Position numbers and translations under genes: made by a program. Below are positions 31,907-41,668 of a stretch of 41,770 bases of DNA, one piece after another; within the stretch, counting starts at the first letter, position 1; each line of letters starts with the position of its first letter. The stretch covers positions 1 to 41,770 of the forward strand of contig MOXJ01000024.1 of NCBI GenBank assembly GCA_002507565.1. The letters are read 5' to 3'. Origin of the DNA: Candidatus Reconcilbacillus cellulovorans. Lineage in GTDB: Bacteria > Bacillota > Bacilli > Paenibacillales > Reconciliibacillaceae. The notes below the pieces were generated by a model. That model made no database searches. It had not been told where the DNA came from and saw only the letters and a list, made by a program, of their open reading frames with translations.

Positions 31907-34413
31907 AGCCGTTTTCCGAATGCATCGCCCGGCCGCCGGAAGACGGGCGCACGTATCCGCTTCCGGACCACCTGATCCACGCATCTGAGACGATGCAGCG
32001 CGTGATCGCCGCACATCCCGTCCTCGGCGCCGATCACGCGCTCGTCCGGCTCGGGGAGCTGGCCGGGTTTTGCCACGACGTCCCGAAATGCCACCCGGAA
32101 TGGCAGGAATACGCAGAAGGTCGGCGACAGCGCGGTCCCGCCCACGCGCCGGCGGCGGCCTTCCTGTTCGCCGCACTCGGCATCGAGCTTTTAGACAAGC
32201 TTGACGCTTGGAAACGAAACCAGCGGCGCTGGCTCTGGCTCGTCCGCGACATAGCCGATCATCACGGCTTGCTGAAAGACGCGGTCGAAGATAGATGGAT
32301 CCAGCAATGGAAGCTGGGCGAGTGGGAGCGGATGGACTTGGACGGCGTTACCGAACTGGTCCATCTGCTTTTTCCGGAACTGACGCATGTTCGACTTGCT
32401 CCTGATCGGTTCCGGTCGTGGTGTTCGCTTGTCCGGCAACGTTTCGATGAGGTGAACAAGTCGCTGCGCAAAGGCCGCAGCGATGCGGAATATTCCGTCT
32501 TGATGGATGAACTCGATGAATGGCGATTTTTGACCTCCGCTCTGATCGCGGCCGACCGGTTCGATATCACGCCGACGCCGGACGCCCGATTCGACGACAC
32601 CAGCGTCGACGGCCTGCTGGATGCTATTCGCCGGTTTTGCGAGGCGCGGCGCGATAGCCCGTTCAGCGACGTGCGCGCCGAGGCGATGGCGGCGATCGTG
32701 CGCGCATTCGACGGGGCTGGGGCCGACTGCCAGTTTTTCGCGCTCGAGATGCCGACCGGTTACGGCAAGACGGTCGTTTCTTTTCTGCTCGCTGCCCTGC
32801 TTTGTAAGCGAAACGGGCTCAGCAAAATCATTTACGCCGCTCCGTACCTATCTGTTTTGGAGCAAAACAGCAACGTCCTTCGCGATGATCTCGGCATGCG
32901 GCCCGTCGAACATCATTCGCTCGCCGTCTGGGACAAAGAATTAGCAAAACGGGCCGATGATGTCGACCAAGACGGTGATCGCCGATCCCGGGACAGCCGC
33001 CACGTGCATAGAAGCGACTGGACAGACGACCGCTTCGACGACTCGATCGAGCGCGCTTCAGCCCGAATGCTGGCTGCCGAATCGTGGGCGCACGAAATCG
33101 TCTGTACCAGTTTCCCGCAGCTTGCGCGTGCCGTTTTTCCGCGTCGGGCGCAGGACACGCTTCGGCGTTTCTATTTGCGTGACGCCGTTCTTTTGATCGA
33201 CGAGCCGCAAATTTTCGAAAACCGGGGATGGAACTTATTTCTCGTCGGTTTAAAAAGTCTCGCCAGGCAAAACAATCTGCGCGTCATTTTCCTGTCGGCG
33301 ACGATGCCGCCTTTCCAATACGGTCTGGAGGAAGAAAAACCTTTTCCGCTTGTCTTCCGGCCCAGTCCCGACGACCGGAAGATTCGCTACACGGCGCAAA
33401 AGATCGACCGGACGATGGACGAGCGCGAACTTGCCGAATGGGTGCTCGGCCGCGAGGAACGCACGCAGGTCGTCATTCTGAACACGATCCGCGACGCCTG
33501 TTTGGTTTACGACCAGATGAAGAAAGCCAGTACACCGCATGAGCTTCACCTGCTTCACGGCCTGATGGTGCCTTTGCATAAAAAAGTAAAAATCTCACGT
33601 CTTGAATCGCTGCTGAAATGTCTAAGCCAAAACGGGGACCGATGCCGCTTGCCGCCGCAGATCGCCGTTTCCACCCAGGTGCTCGAAGCCGGCGTCGACG
33701 TGAGCTTCCAACACGGCGTACGAGCTGCGTCGATTTTGCCCGCCTATGTGCAGACCGGCGGCCGGATCAACCGGCATTTCGAGATCCGCGGCGGCGGAAC
33801 GCTGTCGATCGTGCGTTTCTTGCGCGGCGGTAAGCGGGATACGCGGCATCCGATCTACGAAAGCGCCTTGACCGGTTTGACCGACGAACTGCTGGAAAAC
33901 GGCGCCGAATGGCCCGAGCCGGAATTCGAAGAGCTCGCCCGAATCTTTTACGAAAGGATGTTCCGCGAAGATTCGCGGGAAGCGTGCAAAGCCGCGATCA
34001 TGGATGCGGCGAGCGGTTATTGGACGCGGCTCGGCGGGTATGAACCATTCGAGAGCGACGATTTCCGGCTGCCGCTGTTCGTTCCGTGGCGTTATCCGAA
34101 AAGAGACGAACCGTTTTTGCCGAGAACGTTTCTTCAGCTTGCCGAGCGATTCGGCATGCGCGATCCGCATCAGATTTACGAATGCATGGTCGACCGCCGT
34201 TACTGGGAAGGGCGCGATTTCGGTGAACGCAAACAGTTCATGGTTCTGGCGAACTACTACATTCTGAACATTCCGGTTCGGTTCGCCGTCGAATGGAAAA
34301 ACGATTATTTGCAACACCGCATCCCGCTCTTGTCCGATCCGGATGCCTACAGCGACGAGATCGGCTTCACCCGTGTCGCCGACGTAAGCGGCGACGACGT
34401 CTGGATCATCTGA
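31894..34413 (+). CDS. cas3: Cas3 HD-nuclease/helicase
   Basis: 839 residues from GTG with AAGGTGA upstream. The HD nuclease domain has H61-D62 in AGFCHDVPKCHPEW, H84 and the ADHHG motif. The superfamily 2 helicase has Walker A MPTGYGKT at about 286-293, a Walker B written LIDEPQ rather than DEVH, LSATMP (motif III), STQVLEAGVDVSF (motif V) and QTGGRINR (motif VI). It degrades target DNA after Cascade recruitment. Two departures from the usual Cas3 are Pro in HDVPK (normally HDxGK) and Gln for His in the DExH box. Both occur in type I-B relatives, so activity is likely kept. Confidence 0.95.
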   Translation: MPILKPFSECIARPPEDGRTYPLPDHLIHASETMQRVIAAHPVLGADHALVRLGELAGFCHDVPKCHPEWQEYAEGRRQRGPAHAPAAAFLFAALGIELLDKLDAWKRNQRRWLWLVRDIADHHGLLKDAVEDRWIQQWKLGEWERMDLDGVTELVHLLFPELTHVRLAPDRFRSWCSLVRQRFDEVNKSLRKGRSDAEYSVLMDELDEWRFLTSALIAADRFDITPTPDARFDDTSVDGLLDAIRRFCEARRDSPFSDVRAEAMAAIVRAFDGAGADCQFFALEMPTGYGKTVVSFLLAALLCKRNGLSKIIYAAPYLSVLEQNSNVLRDDLGMRPVEHHSLAVWDKELAKRADDVDQDGDRRSRDSRHVHRSDWTDDRFDDSIERASARMLAAESWAHEIVCTSFPQLARAVFPRRAQDTLRRFYLRDAVLLIDEPQIFENRGWNLFLVGLKSLARQNNLRVIFLSATMPPFQYGLEEEKPFPLVFRPSPDDRKIRYTAQKIDRTMDERELAEWVLGREERTQVVILNTIRDACLVYDQMKKASTPHELHLLHGLMVPLHKKVKISRLESLLKCLSQNGDRCRLPPQIAVSTQVLEAGVDVSFQHGVRAASILPAYVQTGGRINRHFEIRGGGTLSIVRFLRGGKRDTRHPIYESALTGLTDELLENGAEWPEPEFEELARIFYERMFREDSREACKAAIMDAASGYWTRLGGYEPFESDDFRLPLFVPWRYPKRDEPFLPRTFLQLAERFGMRDPHQIYECMVDRRYWEGRDFGERKQFMVLANYYILNIPVRFAVEWKNDYLQHRIPLLSDPDAYSDEIGFTRVADVSGDDVWII

Positions 34414-34477
34414 TGCGGCCCGGTTCGAGGAGGCCCGGTGCGACGCGATCTCCATTGGCGAAAGCGAGGCCACTCCC

Positions 34478-34996
34478 ATGGACGAACCCGTACCCGCCGT
34501 CACCGGCACCGACATCTGGTACTATTTCATTTGCCGCCGCCAGTGCTGGCTCATGCTGCACCGCATCGAGCCCGACCACGAAGACGACAACATCGAGATC
34601 GGCCGGTTCCTGCACGAATATCGCCACGGCCGCGGCCAAAAAGACGTCGACATCGACCCCGTCCGCATGGACCGGCTCAAGCGCGTCGGCGACGAACTCG
34701 TCGTCGAAGAAATCAAAAAATCGGCCAAATTCCGCGAAAGCGCCCGGCATCAGCTGCTCTACTACCTGTGGATTCTCAAACAACTCGGCGTACGCGCCCG
34801 CGGCGAACTCGTCTTTTCCGAAGAAAAACGCCGCGAGCCCGTCGAACTGACCCCGGAGGCGGAACAGACGCTTGCACGCGCGATCGACGACATTCGCCGC
34901 ATCGCCGCCATGCCCGCGCCGCCGCCTCCTGTCAAAATCCCGTTCTGCCGGCCGTGCGCCTATCGCGAATATTGCTGGGCGGAGGAGGAAGGATGA
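34478..34996 (+). CDS. cas4: Cas4 PD-(D/E)XK exonuclease with Fe-S cluster
   Basis: 172 residues. VTGTDIWYYFICRRQCWLMLH gives the first Cys pair region, EEIKKS carries the D-E-K nuclease motif with an upstream Asp, and ARHQLLYYLWIL contains QxxxY. The C-terminal FCRPCAYREYC supplies three Cys of the 4Fe-4S site. Cas4 trims prespacers and selects PAM ends with Cas1-Cas2. Its stop overlaps the cas1 start (ATGA), as expected for an adaptation module. Confidence 0.94.
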   Translation: MDEPVPAVTGTDIWYYFICRRQCWLMLHRIEPDHEDDNIEIGRFLHEYRHGRGQKDVDIDPVRMDRLKRVGDELVVEEIKKSAKFRESARHQLLYYLWILKQLGVRARGELVFSEEKRREPVELTPEAEQTLARAIDDIRRIAAMPAPPPPVKIPFCRPCAYREYCWAEEEG

Positions 34997-36093
34997 AGCG
35001 ATCGCTCTACCTGTTCCGCAGCGGCGAACTCCGCCGCAAAGACAACAGCCTTTGTTTCGTTTCTGAGGAAAGAACCAAACATTTTCCCGTCGAAAACATC
35101 GAAGACATCTACGTTTTCGGCGAGGTAGAGGTCTCGAAAAAACTGCTCGAATTTTTGTCAGAAAAACACATTTGCCTTCATTTTTTCAATTATTACGGCT
35201 ACTACGTCGGAACCTTTTACCCGAGGGAACACCTGAACGCTGGCTGCGTCCTTGTGCGCCAGGCCGAACACTACCTCGATCCGGCCAAACGGATGCGCCT
35301 GGCGTCCGCCTTCGTCCGCGGCGCGATCGGCCAGATGGCCCAAGTCCTCCGCTATTATTACAACCGGGCGGGCCACAAGGACACCGGCGACGAAACGGCC
35401 GCCGACGGCGACACGGACGTCAACCGCGACAAGGACATCGGCGGCGACAAGGATATGGGCGTTCGGAAAGCCGGAAAAGCCCTTCTCGGCGCAACGCTCG
35501 CCCAGCTCGAACAGGACGCCGCCGCGATCGACGAATGCGCCGGCATCGCTGAACTGATGGCCGTCGAAGGACACGCGCGCGAGCGCTATTACGCCGCTTT
35601 CGACGTCATCCTCGGCAACCCGGACTTTCTTTTTGAAAAACGGACCAAAAATCCGCCCCTCAACCGGCTTAACGCCTTGATCAGCTTCGGCAATTCTCTC
35701 TGCTATACAATCGTGCTCAGCGAAATCTACAAAACGTATCTCGATCCGCGCATCGGCTTCCTACACACGTCGAACTTCCGGCGATTCAGCCTCAACCTCG
35801 ACGTCGCCGAAATTTTCAAGCCGATCATGGTCGACCGGCTCATCTTCACCCTGATTAACAAAAACATGATCAAAAAAGACGACATCGACCGTCGCGTCGG
35901 CGGCGTCATGCTCACCGAAGCCGGCCGGCGCACCTTCGTCGAAGAACTCGACAAACGCATGCAGACCACCGTCCGCCACCGCCATCTCGGCAAATCGGTC
36001 TCCTATCGCCGTTTGATTCGGCTCGAACTGTACAAACTGCAAAAACATCTGCTTGGGGAAAAACAATACGAGCCGTACCGGTCACTGTGGTAA
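34993..36093 (+). CDS. cas1: Cas1 integrase with an acidic low-complexity insert
   Basis: 366 residues from the ATG at 34993, overlapping cas4. The N-terminal beta domain starts KRSLYLFRSGELRRKDNSL. The catalytic metal residues are E192 (AVEGHARERYY), H258 (GFLHTSNFRRFSLNLDVAEIF) and E273. Between the two domains, residues about 127-158, is a degenerate repeat of Asp/Lys/Gly units (TDVNRDKDIGGDKDMG) not typical of Cas1. It adds about 30 residues in a surface loop and should not touch the active site. Cas1 integrates spacers at the leader end. Confidence 0.95.
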   Translation: MKRSLYLFRSGELRRKDNSLCFVSEERTKHFPVENIEDIYVFGEVEVSKKLLEFLSEKHICLHFFNYYGYYVGTFYPREHLNAGCVLVRQAEHYLDPAKRMRLASAFVRGAIGQMAQVLRYYYNRAGHKDTGDETAADGDTDVNRDKDIGGDKDMGVRKAGKALLGATLAQLEQDAAAIDECAGIAELMAVEGHARERYYAAFDVILGNPDFLFEKRTKNPPLNRLNALISFGNSLCYTIVLSEIYKTYLDPRIGFLHTSNFRRFSLNLDVAEIFKPIMVDRLIFTLINKNMIKKDDIDRRVGGVMLTEAGRRTFVEELDKRMQTTVRHRHLGKSVSYRRLIRLELYKLQKHLLGEKQYEPYRSLW

Positions 36094-36199
36094 TACCAAC
36101 CGCTGCGGTAGTGTCGTCGCTGCCACACCGCTGTGAATCTCGCGGAGGCCGTGTTTCGGGGACCTCAAGATTCGGGTAAAAGGAAGGTGATGTTTTTAG

Positions 36200-36463
36200 A
36201 TGTTTGTCATTCTTGTATACGATTTTAACGAAAAACGCGTTGCCAAAGCGCTGAAAACTTGTCGGAAATATTTGCATTGGGTCCAAAATTCCGTATTTGA
36301 AGGCGAAATATCGGATGCGAATTACGTCAAACTAAAGGAAGAACTCAAACGAATCATGGATCCGGAAGAAGATTCCGTCGTCCTCTACACGTTCCGTATG
36401 CGGCTCTACTCCTCGCGGGAAGAAATCGGGCTGAAAAAGGGAGGGGAGGAATTTATCGTTTGA
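36200..36463 (+). CDS. cas2: Cas2 spacer-acquisition subunit
   Basis: 87 residues: MFVILVYDFNEKRVAKALKTCRKYLHWVQNSVFEGEI with the YDF aspartate and a ferredoxin fold. AAGGAAGGTGATG is upstream. It bridges two Cas1 dimers. Unlike the rest of the operon it is 106 bases from cas1; the gap holds imperfect hairpins (GAATCT...AGATTC) and no ORF. It ends 230 bases before array 2. Confidence 0.94.
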   Translation: MFVILVYDFNEKRVAKALKTCRKYLHWVQNSVFEGEISDANYVKLKEELKRIMDPEEDSVVLYTFRMRLYSSREEIGLKKGGEEFIV

Positions 36464-36695
36464 GTTTGCCGACGGGAAGCAACGGTCAGAAGCTGCCTGT
36501 GTTGGTTGTCGTCGATCGTTCATCGCGCACAACCCCCCGGGGACCGACGACGAAAAGAAAAAGGAAGAAAAAACGAGCAATGAGGAGATTGAAGCTATTG
36601 AAAGCGTTTTTATTGAGAATCGAAATTTTTTGATGTAAGGCAGAAGGGTTTGGTGCCGCGATGTCGAAATATGAAGTGCGAAGGCCGAAGTTTGG
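36464..36695 (+). promoter_or_regulatory. CRISPR leader of array 2
   Basis: 230 noncoding bases directly after cas2. It is colinear with leader 1: the GTCGTCGATCGTTCAT block, a Pur-rich AAAGAAAAAG block, GAAAGCGTTTTT, and CGATGTCGAA near the array. This identifies orientation and shows that the same Cas1-Cas2 can serve both arrays. Confidence 0.82.
36508..36551. repeat. Conserved inverted repeat inside leader 2
   Basis: GTCGTCGATC (36508-36517) and GACCGACGAC (36542-36551). One position differs from a perfect dyad. It has the same arms and spacing as 7717-7760 in leader 1. Confidence 0.65.
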
Positions 36696-36831
36696 GTTTG
36701 GATCGTACCTTGAAGGGATTGAAACTTTTTCCTTTTTCTGTAAATTTCCCTTTCCCATATTTTTCGTTTGGATCGTACCTTGAAGGGATTGAAACTGACG
36801 ATTGCAAAGGTTTTCCAACACTGTTCCCCCT

Positions 36832-36861
36832 GTTTGGATCGTATCTTGAAGGGATTGAAAC
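36832..36861 (+). repeat. Variant repeat (third copy) in array 2
   Basis: Reads GTATCTTG where the other 73 copies read GTACCTTG (position 14 C to T). The change sits near the leader end, where repeats are youngest, so it is a recent point mutation that has not spread to newer copies. Confidence 0.9.
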
Positions 36862-37939
36862 AAAGATGGGAACATACTTGATTTTGTTTCTATCGCCGGT
36901 TTGGATCGTACCTTGAAGGGATTGAAACTCCTCAGGTGGGCGGCCGCGTGCGGATACACGCACGGGTTTGGATCGTACCTTGAAGGGATTGAAACAGTCG
37001 AGCGTCCCAGACGAAGCGCGCGCGGTCGCTCGGTTTGGATCGTACCTTGAAGGGATTGAAACCGGGATCGCGGACGAAATCCGCGATCTCGTGACGGAGT
37101 TTGGATCGTACCTTGAAGGGATTGAAACGTACGACGTTCGCGAGTGGCTGGAAAAATTAAACGATCCGTTTGGATCGTACCTTGAAGGGATTGAAACAAA
37201 AATTAAATGTTTCAAAATCAATTGTATCAGAATGGTTTGGATCGTACCTTGAAGGGATTGAAACCGACGTCGCTCTGGCATACGCGAGGCGGCGTTCGGT
37301 GTTTGGATCGTACCTTGAAGGGATTGAAACCTGTTAAAAACCCTGTCGGTCTCGTTTTCGTAAGTCTGGTTTGGATCGTACCTTGAAGGGATTGAAACGC
37401 GCAACAGGTGCTGCAAGACGCTGGACTGCAATCGGGTTTGGATCGTACCTTGAAGGGATTGAAACAAAACCGCGTCGCCTGCGCGAATCGCTTTTGAAAA
37501 ATGGTTTGGATCGTACCTTGAAGGGATTGAAACACGCCGATCGTTGAGACGTTTAGCGTTCCGGTTGACCCGGTTTGGATCGTACCTTGAAGGGATTGAA
37601 ACGAGGCCGACCAGTCAGCCACAGCACAGCGGACAGATTGTTTGGATCGTACCTTGAAGGGATTGAAACTAGACGGCGACGGCAACCTGCTCCTTTCCAG
37701 CGTGACGTTTGGATCGTACCTTGAAGGGATTGAAACTTGGTTTAACTCTCGTGATTGGTCAAAGTTGCCGCAGTTTGGATCGTACCTTGAAGGGATTGAA
37801 ACTCGTATTTTGTAACTCTTGGCGCTCTCGGGATGCTCTTGGTTTGGATCGTACCTTGAAGGGATTGAAACTCCGGTCTGAAGTATCCTCGCGTGACTCG
37901 TGTAGATTTGTTTGGATCGTACCTTGAAGGGATTGAAAC

Positions 37940-37977
37940 GCGGCCGGATCCGCGTCCAGGTCGCCGGTCATCGTTCG
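37940..37977 (+). repeat. Spacer 20 of array 2, identical to spacer 22 of array 1
   Basis: Same 38 bases as 9346-9383 in the same orientation. The repeats on both sides are the array 2 form, so only the spacer, not a repeat-spacer unit, is shared. Confidence 0.97.
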
Positions 37978-39631
37978 GTTTGGATCGTACCTTGAAGGGA
38001 TTGAAACCCGTTTCTGCATTGCTTTGGCAAACCCGCATCGTTCCGTTTGGATCGTACCTTGAAGGGATTGAAACGTGTCGGCTCCGCCACCACATATGAC
38101 GCTTGTTTTTGGTTTGGATCGTACCTTGAAGGGATTGAAACAAAATGTCACCATCACTGGTCGACTTGTGATTTGGGTTTGGATCGTACCTTGAAGGGAT
38201 TGAAACATTATTTAAGAATGAGAATCATTATCATTACGCAAAGTTTGGATCGTACCTTGAAGGGATTGAAACGGACTTACAAAGAAAAGTATAATTTACC
38301 TGAGCTTGGTTTGGATCGTACCTTGAAGGGATTGAAACTCGGCCTACTTTGGAGTACAGTTTAGGAATAAGGAGTTTGGATCGTACCTTGAAGGGATTGA
38401 AACGAGTTTTTTCCGACGTCATTAGTGTTTTTACGACGCCGTTTGGATCGTACCTTGAAGGGATTGAAACCGTGCAGGGAGATGTGTTTTCTCGAATTAT
38501 CCAAGTGTTTGGATCGTACCTTGAAGGGATTGAAACGATGGTCCGGCTGATATAAGGGTATTTGCAAAGGTTGGTTTGGATCGTACCTTGAAGGGATTGA
38601 AACACCCCGACGACTGGACCCAAGATATCAGCATTGGGCATACGTTTGGATCGTACCTTGAAGGGATTGAAACTCCCATGGCCGATTGGCGCATTTTTGA
38701 ACTGAAGCGGGGTTTGGATCGTACCTTGAAGGGATTGAAACTTTTTGTGCCTATAGGGCGTATTTGGCTATGAGGAAAGTTTGGATCGTACCTTGAAGGG
38801 ATTGAAACGTAAACGCACCGATCGTCCAGATCGAACACTAAAACAAGGTTTGGATCGTACCTTGAAGGGATTGAAACACGGAGGATGGAAGGGCTCATCC
38901 CTCTTGTTGTGGAGTTTGGATCGTACCTTGAAGGGATTGAAACCTTACCCATGAACATGATGATCACGCGCACGCAGCGAAAGTTTGGATCGTACCTTGA
39001 AGGGATTGAAACCCGCAACACGACGGTCTATCATACTCCCGGCGGCGGCTACGTTTGGATCGTACCTTGAAGGGATTGAAACACCACTTCAATAACGGCG
39101 CATAGTAACGCCGTTTCCACTTGTTTGGATCGTACCTTGAAGGGATTGAAACATTTTGCCATGCTCGTCGCCCCGTTTCGTCGTAATCTGGTCGTGTTTG
39201 GATCGTACCTTGAAGGGATTGAAACTATTATTATTCAATAAAATCCACTGTGTCCCATCCCAGTTTGGATCGTACCTTGAAGGGATTGAAACGTCGACCG
39301 TGAAAACCCACGTGTAGAAGTTGTATTTACGCCGTTTGGATCGTACCTTGAAGGGATTGAAACCGATTTTGTCGCCCCAGTTCATGTTCTTGAAGTTCTG
39401 TTTGGATCGTACCTTGAAGGGATTGAAACATGGCCGTTCGGTCCGCGTGACCGTGCCGGCCAGCACGTTTGGATCGTACCTTGAAGGGATTGAAACGTTC
39501 CCGGACGGTTTCGGCGACCAACAGGGATGAAGTCGTTTGGATCGTACCTTGAAGGGATTGAAACCTGGACTGTTTCTTCTGTCATTTCCAACCAGTGGTT
39601 TGTTTGGATCGTACCTTGAAGGGATTGAAAC

Positions 39632-39672
39632 GGGTTTGAAACCTGCTCAGGTTTGCAGGGGCGGGAAAACGA
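39632..39672 (+). other. Spacer 44 of array 2: copy of a diverged mini-array (degenerate repeat end plus pseudo-spacer)
   Basis: The 41-nt spacer starts GGGTTTGAAACCTGCTCAGG. It aligns without gaps to 27570-27610 at 33 of 41 positions. Its first 11 bases match the 3' end of the degenerate repeat, including a T that the array repeats lack. The remainder matches the pseudo-spacer. Differences in pseudo-spacer numbering are at 6, 12, 18, 20, 24 and at the last positions (27 and 28). Confidence 0.85.
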
Positions 39673-41668
39673 GTTTGGATCGTACCTTGAAGGGATTGAA
39701 ACGGGTATGGGGAGGATGAAGAATAATGGACGTACTTTTTGAGTTTGGATCGTACCTTGAAGGGATTGAAACACGGCACCCGTCACGATTCCGACGTTCG
39801 CATCCGGCGTTTGGATCGTACCTTGAAGGGATTGAAACATATCCAAAATTCGGAAAAAGCCCCGGACCAAATCGTCCGGTTTGGATCGTACCTTGAAGGG
39901 ATTGAAACCCAGGATCGTCGATGTTGGTCTGTACGACGATCGTGGTTTGGATCGTACCTTGAAGGGATTGAAACGACGATTCGCACGATGCGCTGATCGA
40001 CTCCTACGTGGTTTGGATCGTACCTTGAAGGGATTGAAACAGCGCCACAGCGGCCACCATTTCAACCTCGCCCTTCTGTTTGGATCGTACCTTGAAGGGA
40101 TTGAAACAAACCATGCCGAAGACTTTCGCAGACCTGTTTCAGCAGTTTGGATCGTACCTTGAAGGGATTGAAACCTTCGTTTGTCCGCTGGCTTGAGGAG
40201 AATGAGGACATGTTTGGATCGTACCTTGAAGGGATTGAAACAGTCATCGAAGCAACTCCTACAATAGCTACAACATTTGTTTGGATCGTACCTTGAAGGG
40301 ATTGAAACTCGGGATATTCTGTCCAATAAACTTTATTGTGGGTATGTTTGGATCGTACCTTGAAGGGATTGAAACTCTCTGCAGTGCCTACATCGTAGGC
40401 TTCAGGTTACTCGGTTTGGATCGTACCTTGAAGGGATTGAAACCTAATTGGATCATGGACGATCAGTTGGAAGCTTGGTGCACGTTTGGATCGTACCTTG
40501 AAGGGATTGAAACAATATACGACCATACTGTCTTTATTTTTTCAACAAGTGTTTGGATCGTACCTTGAAGGGATTGAAACCGCGCGCTGGACTATTGCCG
40601 CCGTCAGCTCCGGCCGCGGCGTTTGGATCGTACCTTGAAGGGATTGAAACCGCGCTCCAAGTGCGCGCGCGGTAAGCTCGGCAAGAGTTTGGATCGTACC
40701 TTGAAGGGATTGAAACATCTACTGTGTAACGGGATGTACCCTGTTTTTACTGCGTTTGGATCGTACCTTGAAGGGATTGAAACCGCGCACGCCTCGGCCG
40801 CCTCGATCGCCGCCGCCACCGCGTTTGGATCGTACCTTGAAGGGATTGAAACCCGGAGACGCCACAGCGCGTCTCCGGCCCAACAACCTTGTTTGGATCG
40901 TACCTTGAAGGGATTGAAACCGCACTTTTCCGGTCGGACGACGGCAGGTACGCATTCGCGTTTGGATCGTACCTTGAAGGGATTGAAACCGCGGCATCGG
41001 CGAGCTGGAAAAGCGTATCGGAAAAGGGTTTGGATCGTACCTTGAAGGGATTGAAACAGCGGAAGAAAGCGGTTTCTCGAAGAAAGGCGAACGAGTTTGG
41101 ATCGTACCTTGAAGGGATTGAAACAAAAGTGATTGTAAACAAATCGACAACAACCAAAGATGTTTGGATCGTACCTTGAAGGGATTGAAACACCAGACGG
41201 TCAGAAGCCCGATTGCCAGCAGAACCAGCCCGGTTTGGATCGTACCTTGAAGGGATTGAAACCTCTTACTGATCTTGCTAAAGCCATTGCGGATGTAACG
41301 GTTTGGATCGTACCTTGAAGGGATTGAAACATGACCAGCGTCACGTTTGCCGCCGATGCGCCGGTAGGTTTGGATCGTACCTTGAAGGGATTGAAACGGG
41401 ATCTCCGGGTAGACCGGAATTAGATCCCCAATTTTTGTTTGGATCGTACCTTGAAGGGATTGAAACTTGGTATAGTTTCCGATTTTTTCGGTTTAGGAAG
41501 GAGTTTGGATCGTACCTTGAAGGGATTGAAACATCTGGGCGATGAATACCTGGAGATCCCCCGACTGAGTTTGGATCGTACCTTGAAGGGATTGAAACAA
41601 AATCTCGTTCAGCCGCTTCCGGTATTCCTCGTTCATCGGTTTGGATCGTACCTTGAAGGGATTGAAAC

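Larger units (their letters stand above)
36696..41668 (+). CRISPR. CRISPR array 2: 74 repeats of 30 bp, 73 spacers
   Basis: The repeat runs GTTTGGATCG-TACCTTGAAG-GGATTGAAAC, the array 1 repeat with T for C at position 16. I counted 74 copies from 36696 to the one at 41639-41668. Unit steps are 65-73, so spacers are 35-43 nt. One copy (36832) has an extra change. The array is downstream of cas2, in the usual place, with its leader on the left. Spacer 20 equals spacer 22 of array 1. Spacer 44 copies a diverged mini-array. Several spacers have internal inverted repeats (6, 48, 62, 70). The last copy is intact. Confidence 0.98.

Noticed and set aside
31894-34413. Cas3 inactivated because of HDVPK and DEPQ changes
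   Set aside because: The HD pair, other His residues, Walker A and motifs III, V and VI are intact, and such variants occur in Cas3; no evidence of loss of function.
36832-36861. Repeat decay at the trailer end of array 2
   Set aside because: The only variant copy is the third, near the leader; trailer-end repeats are intact.
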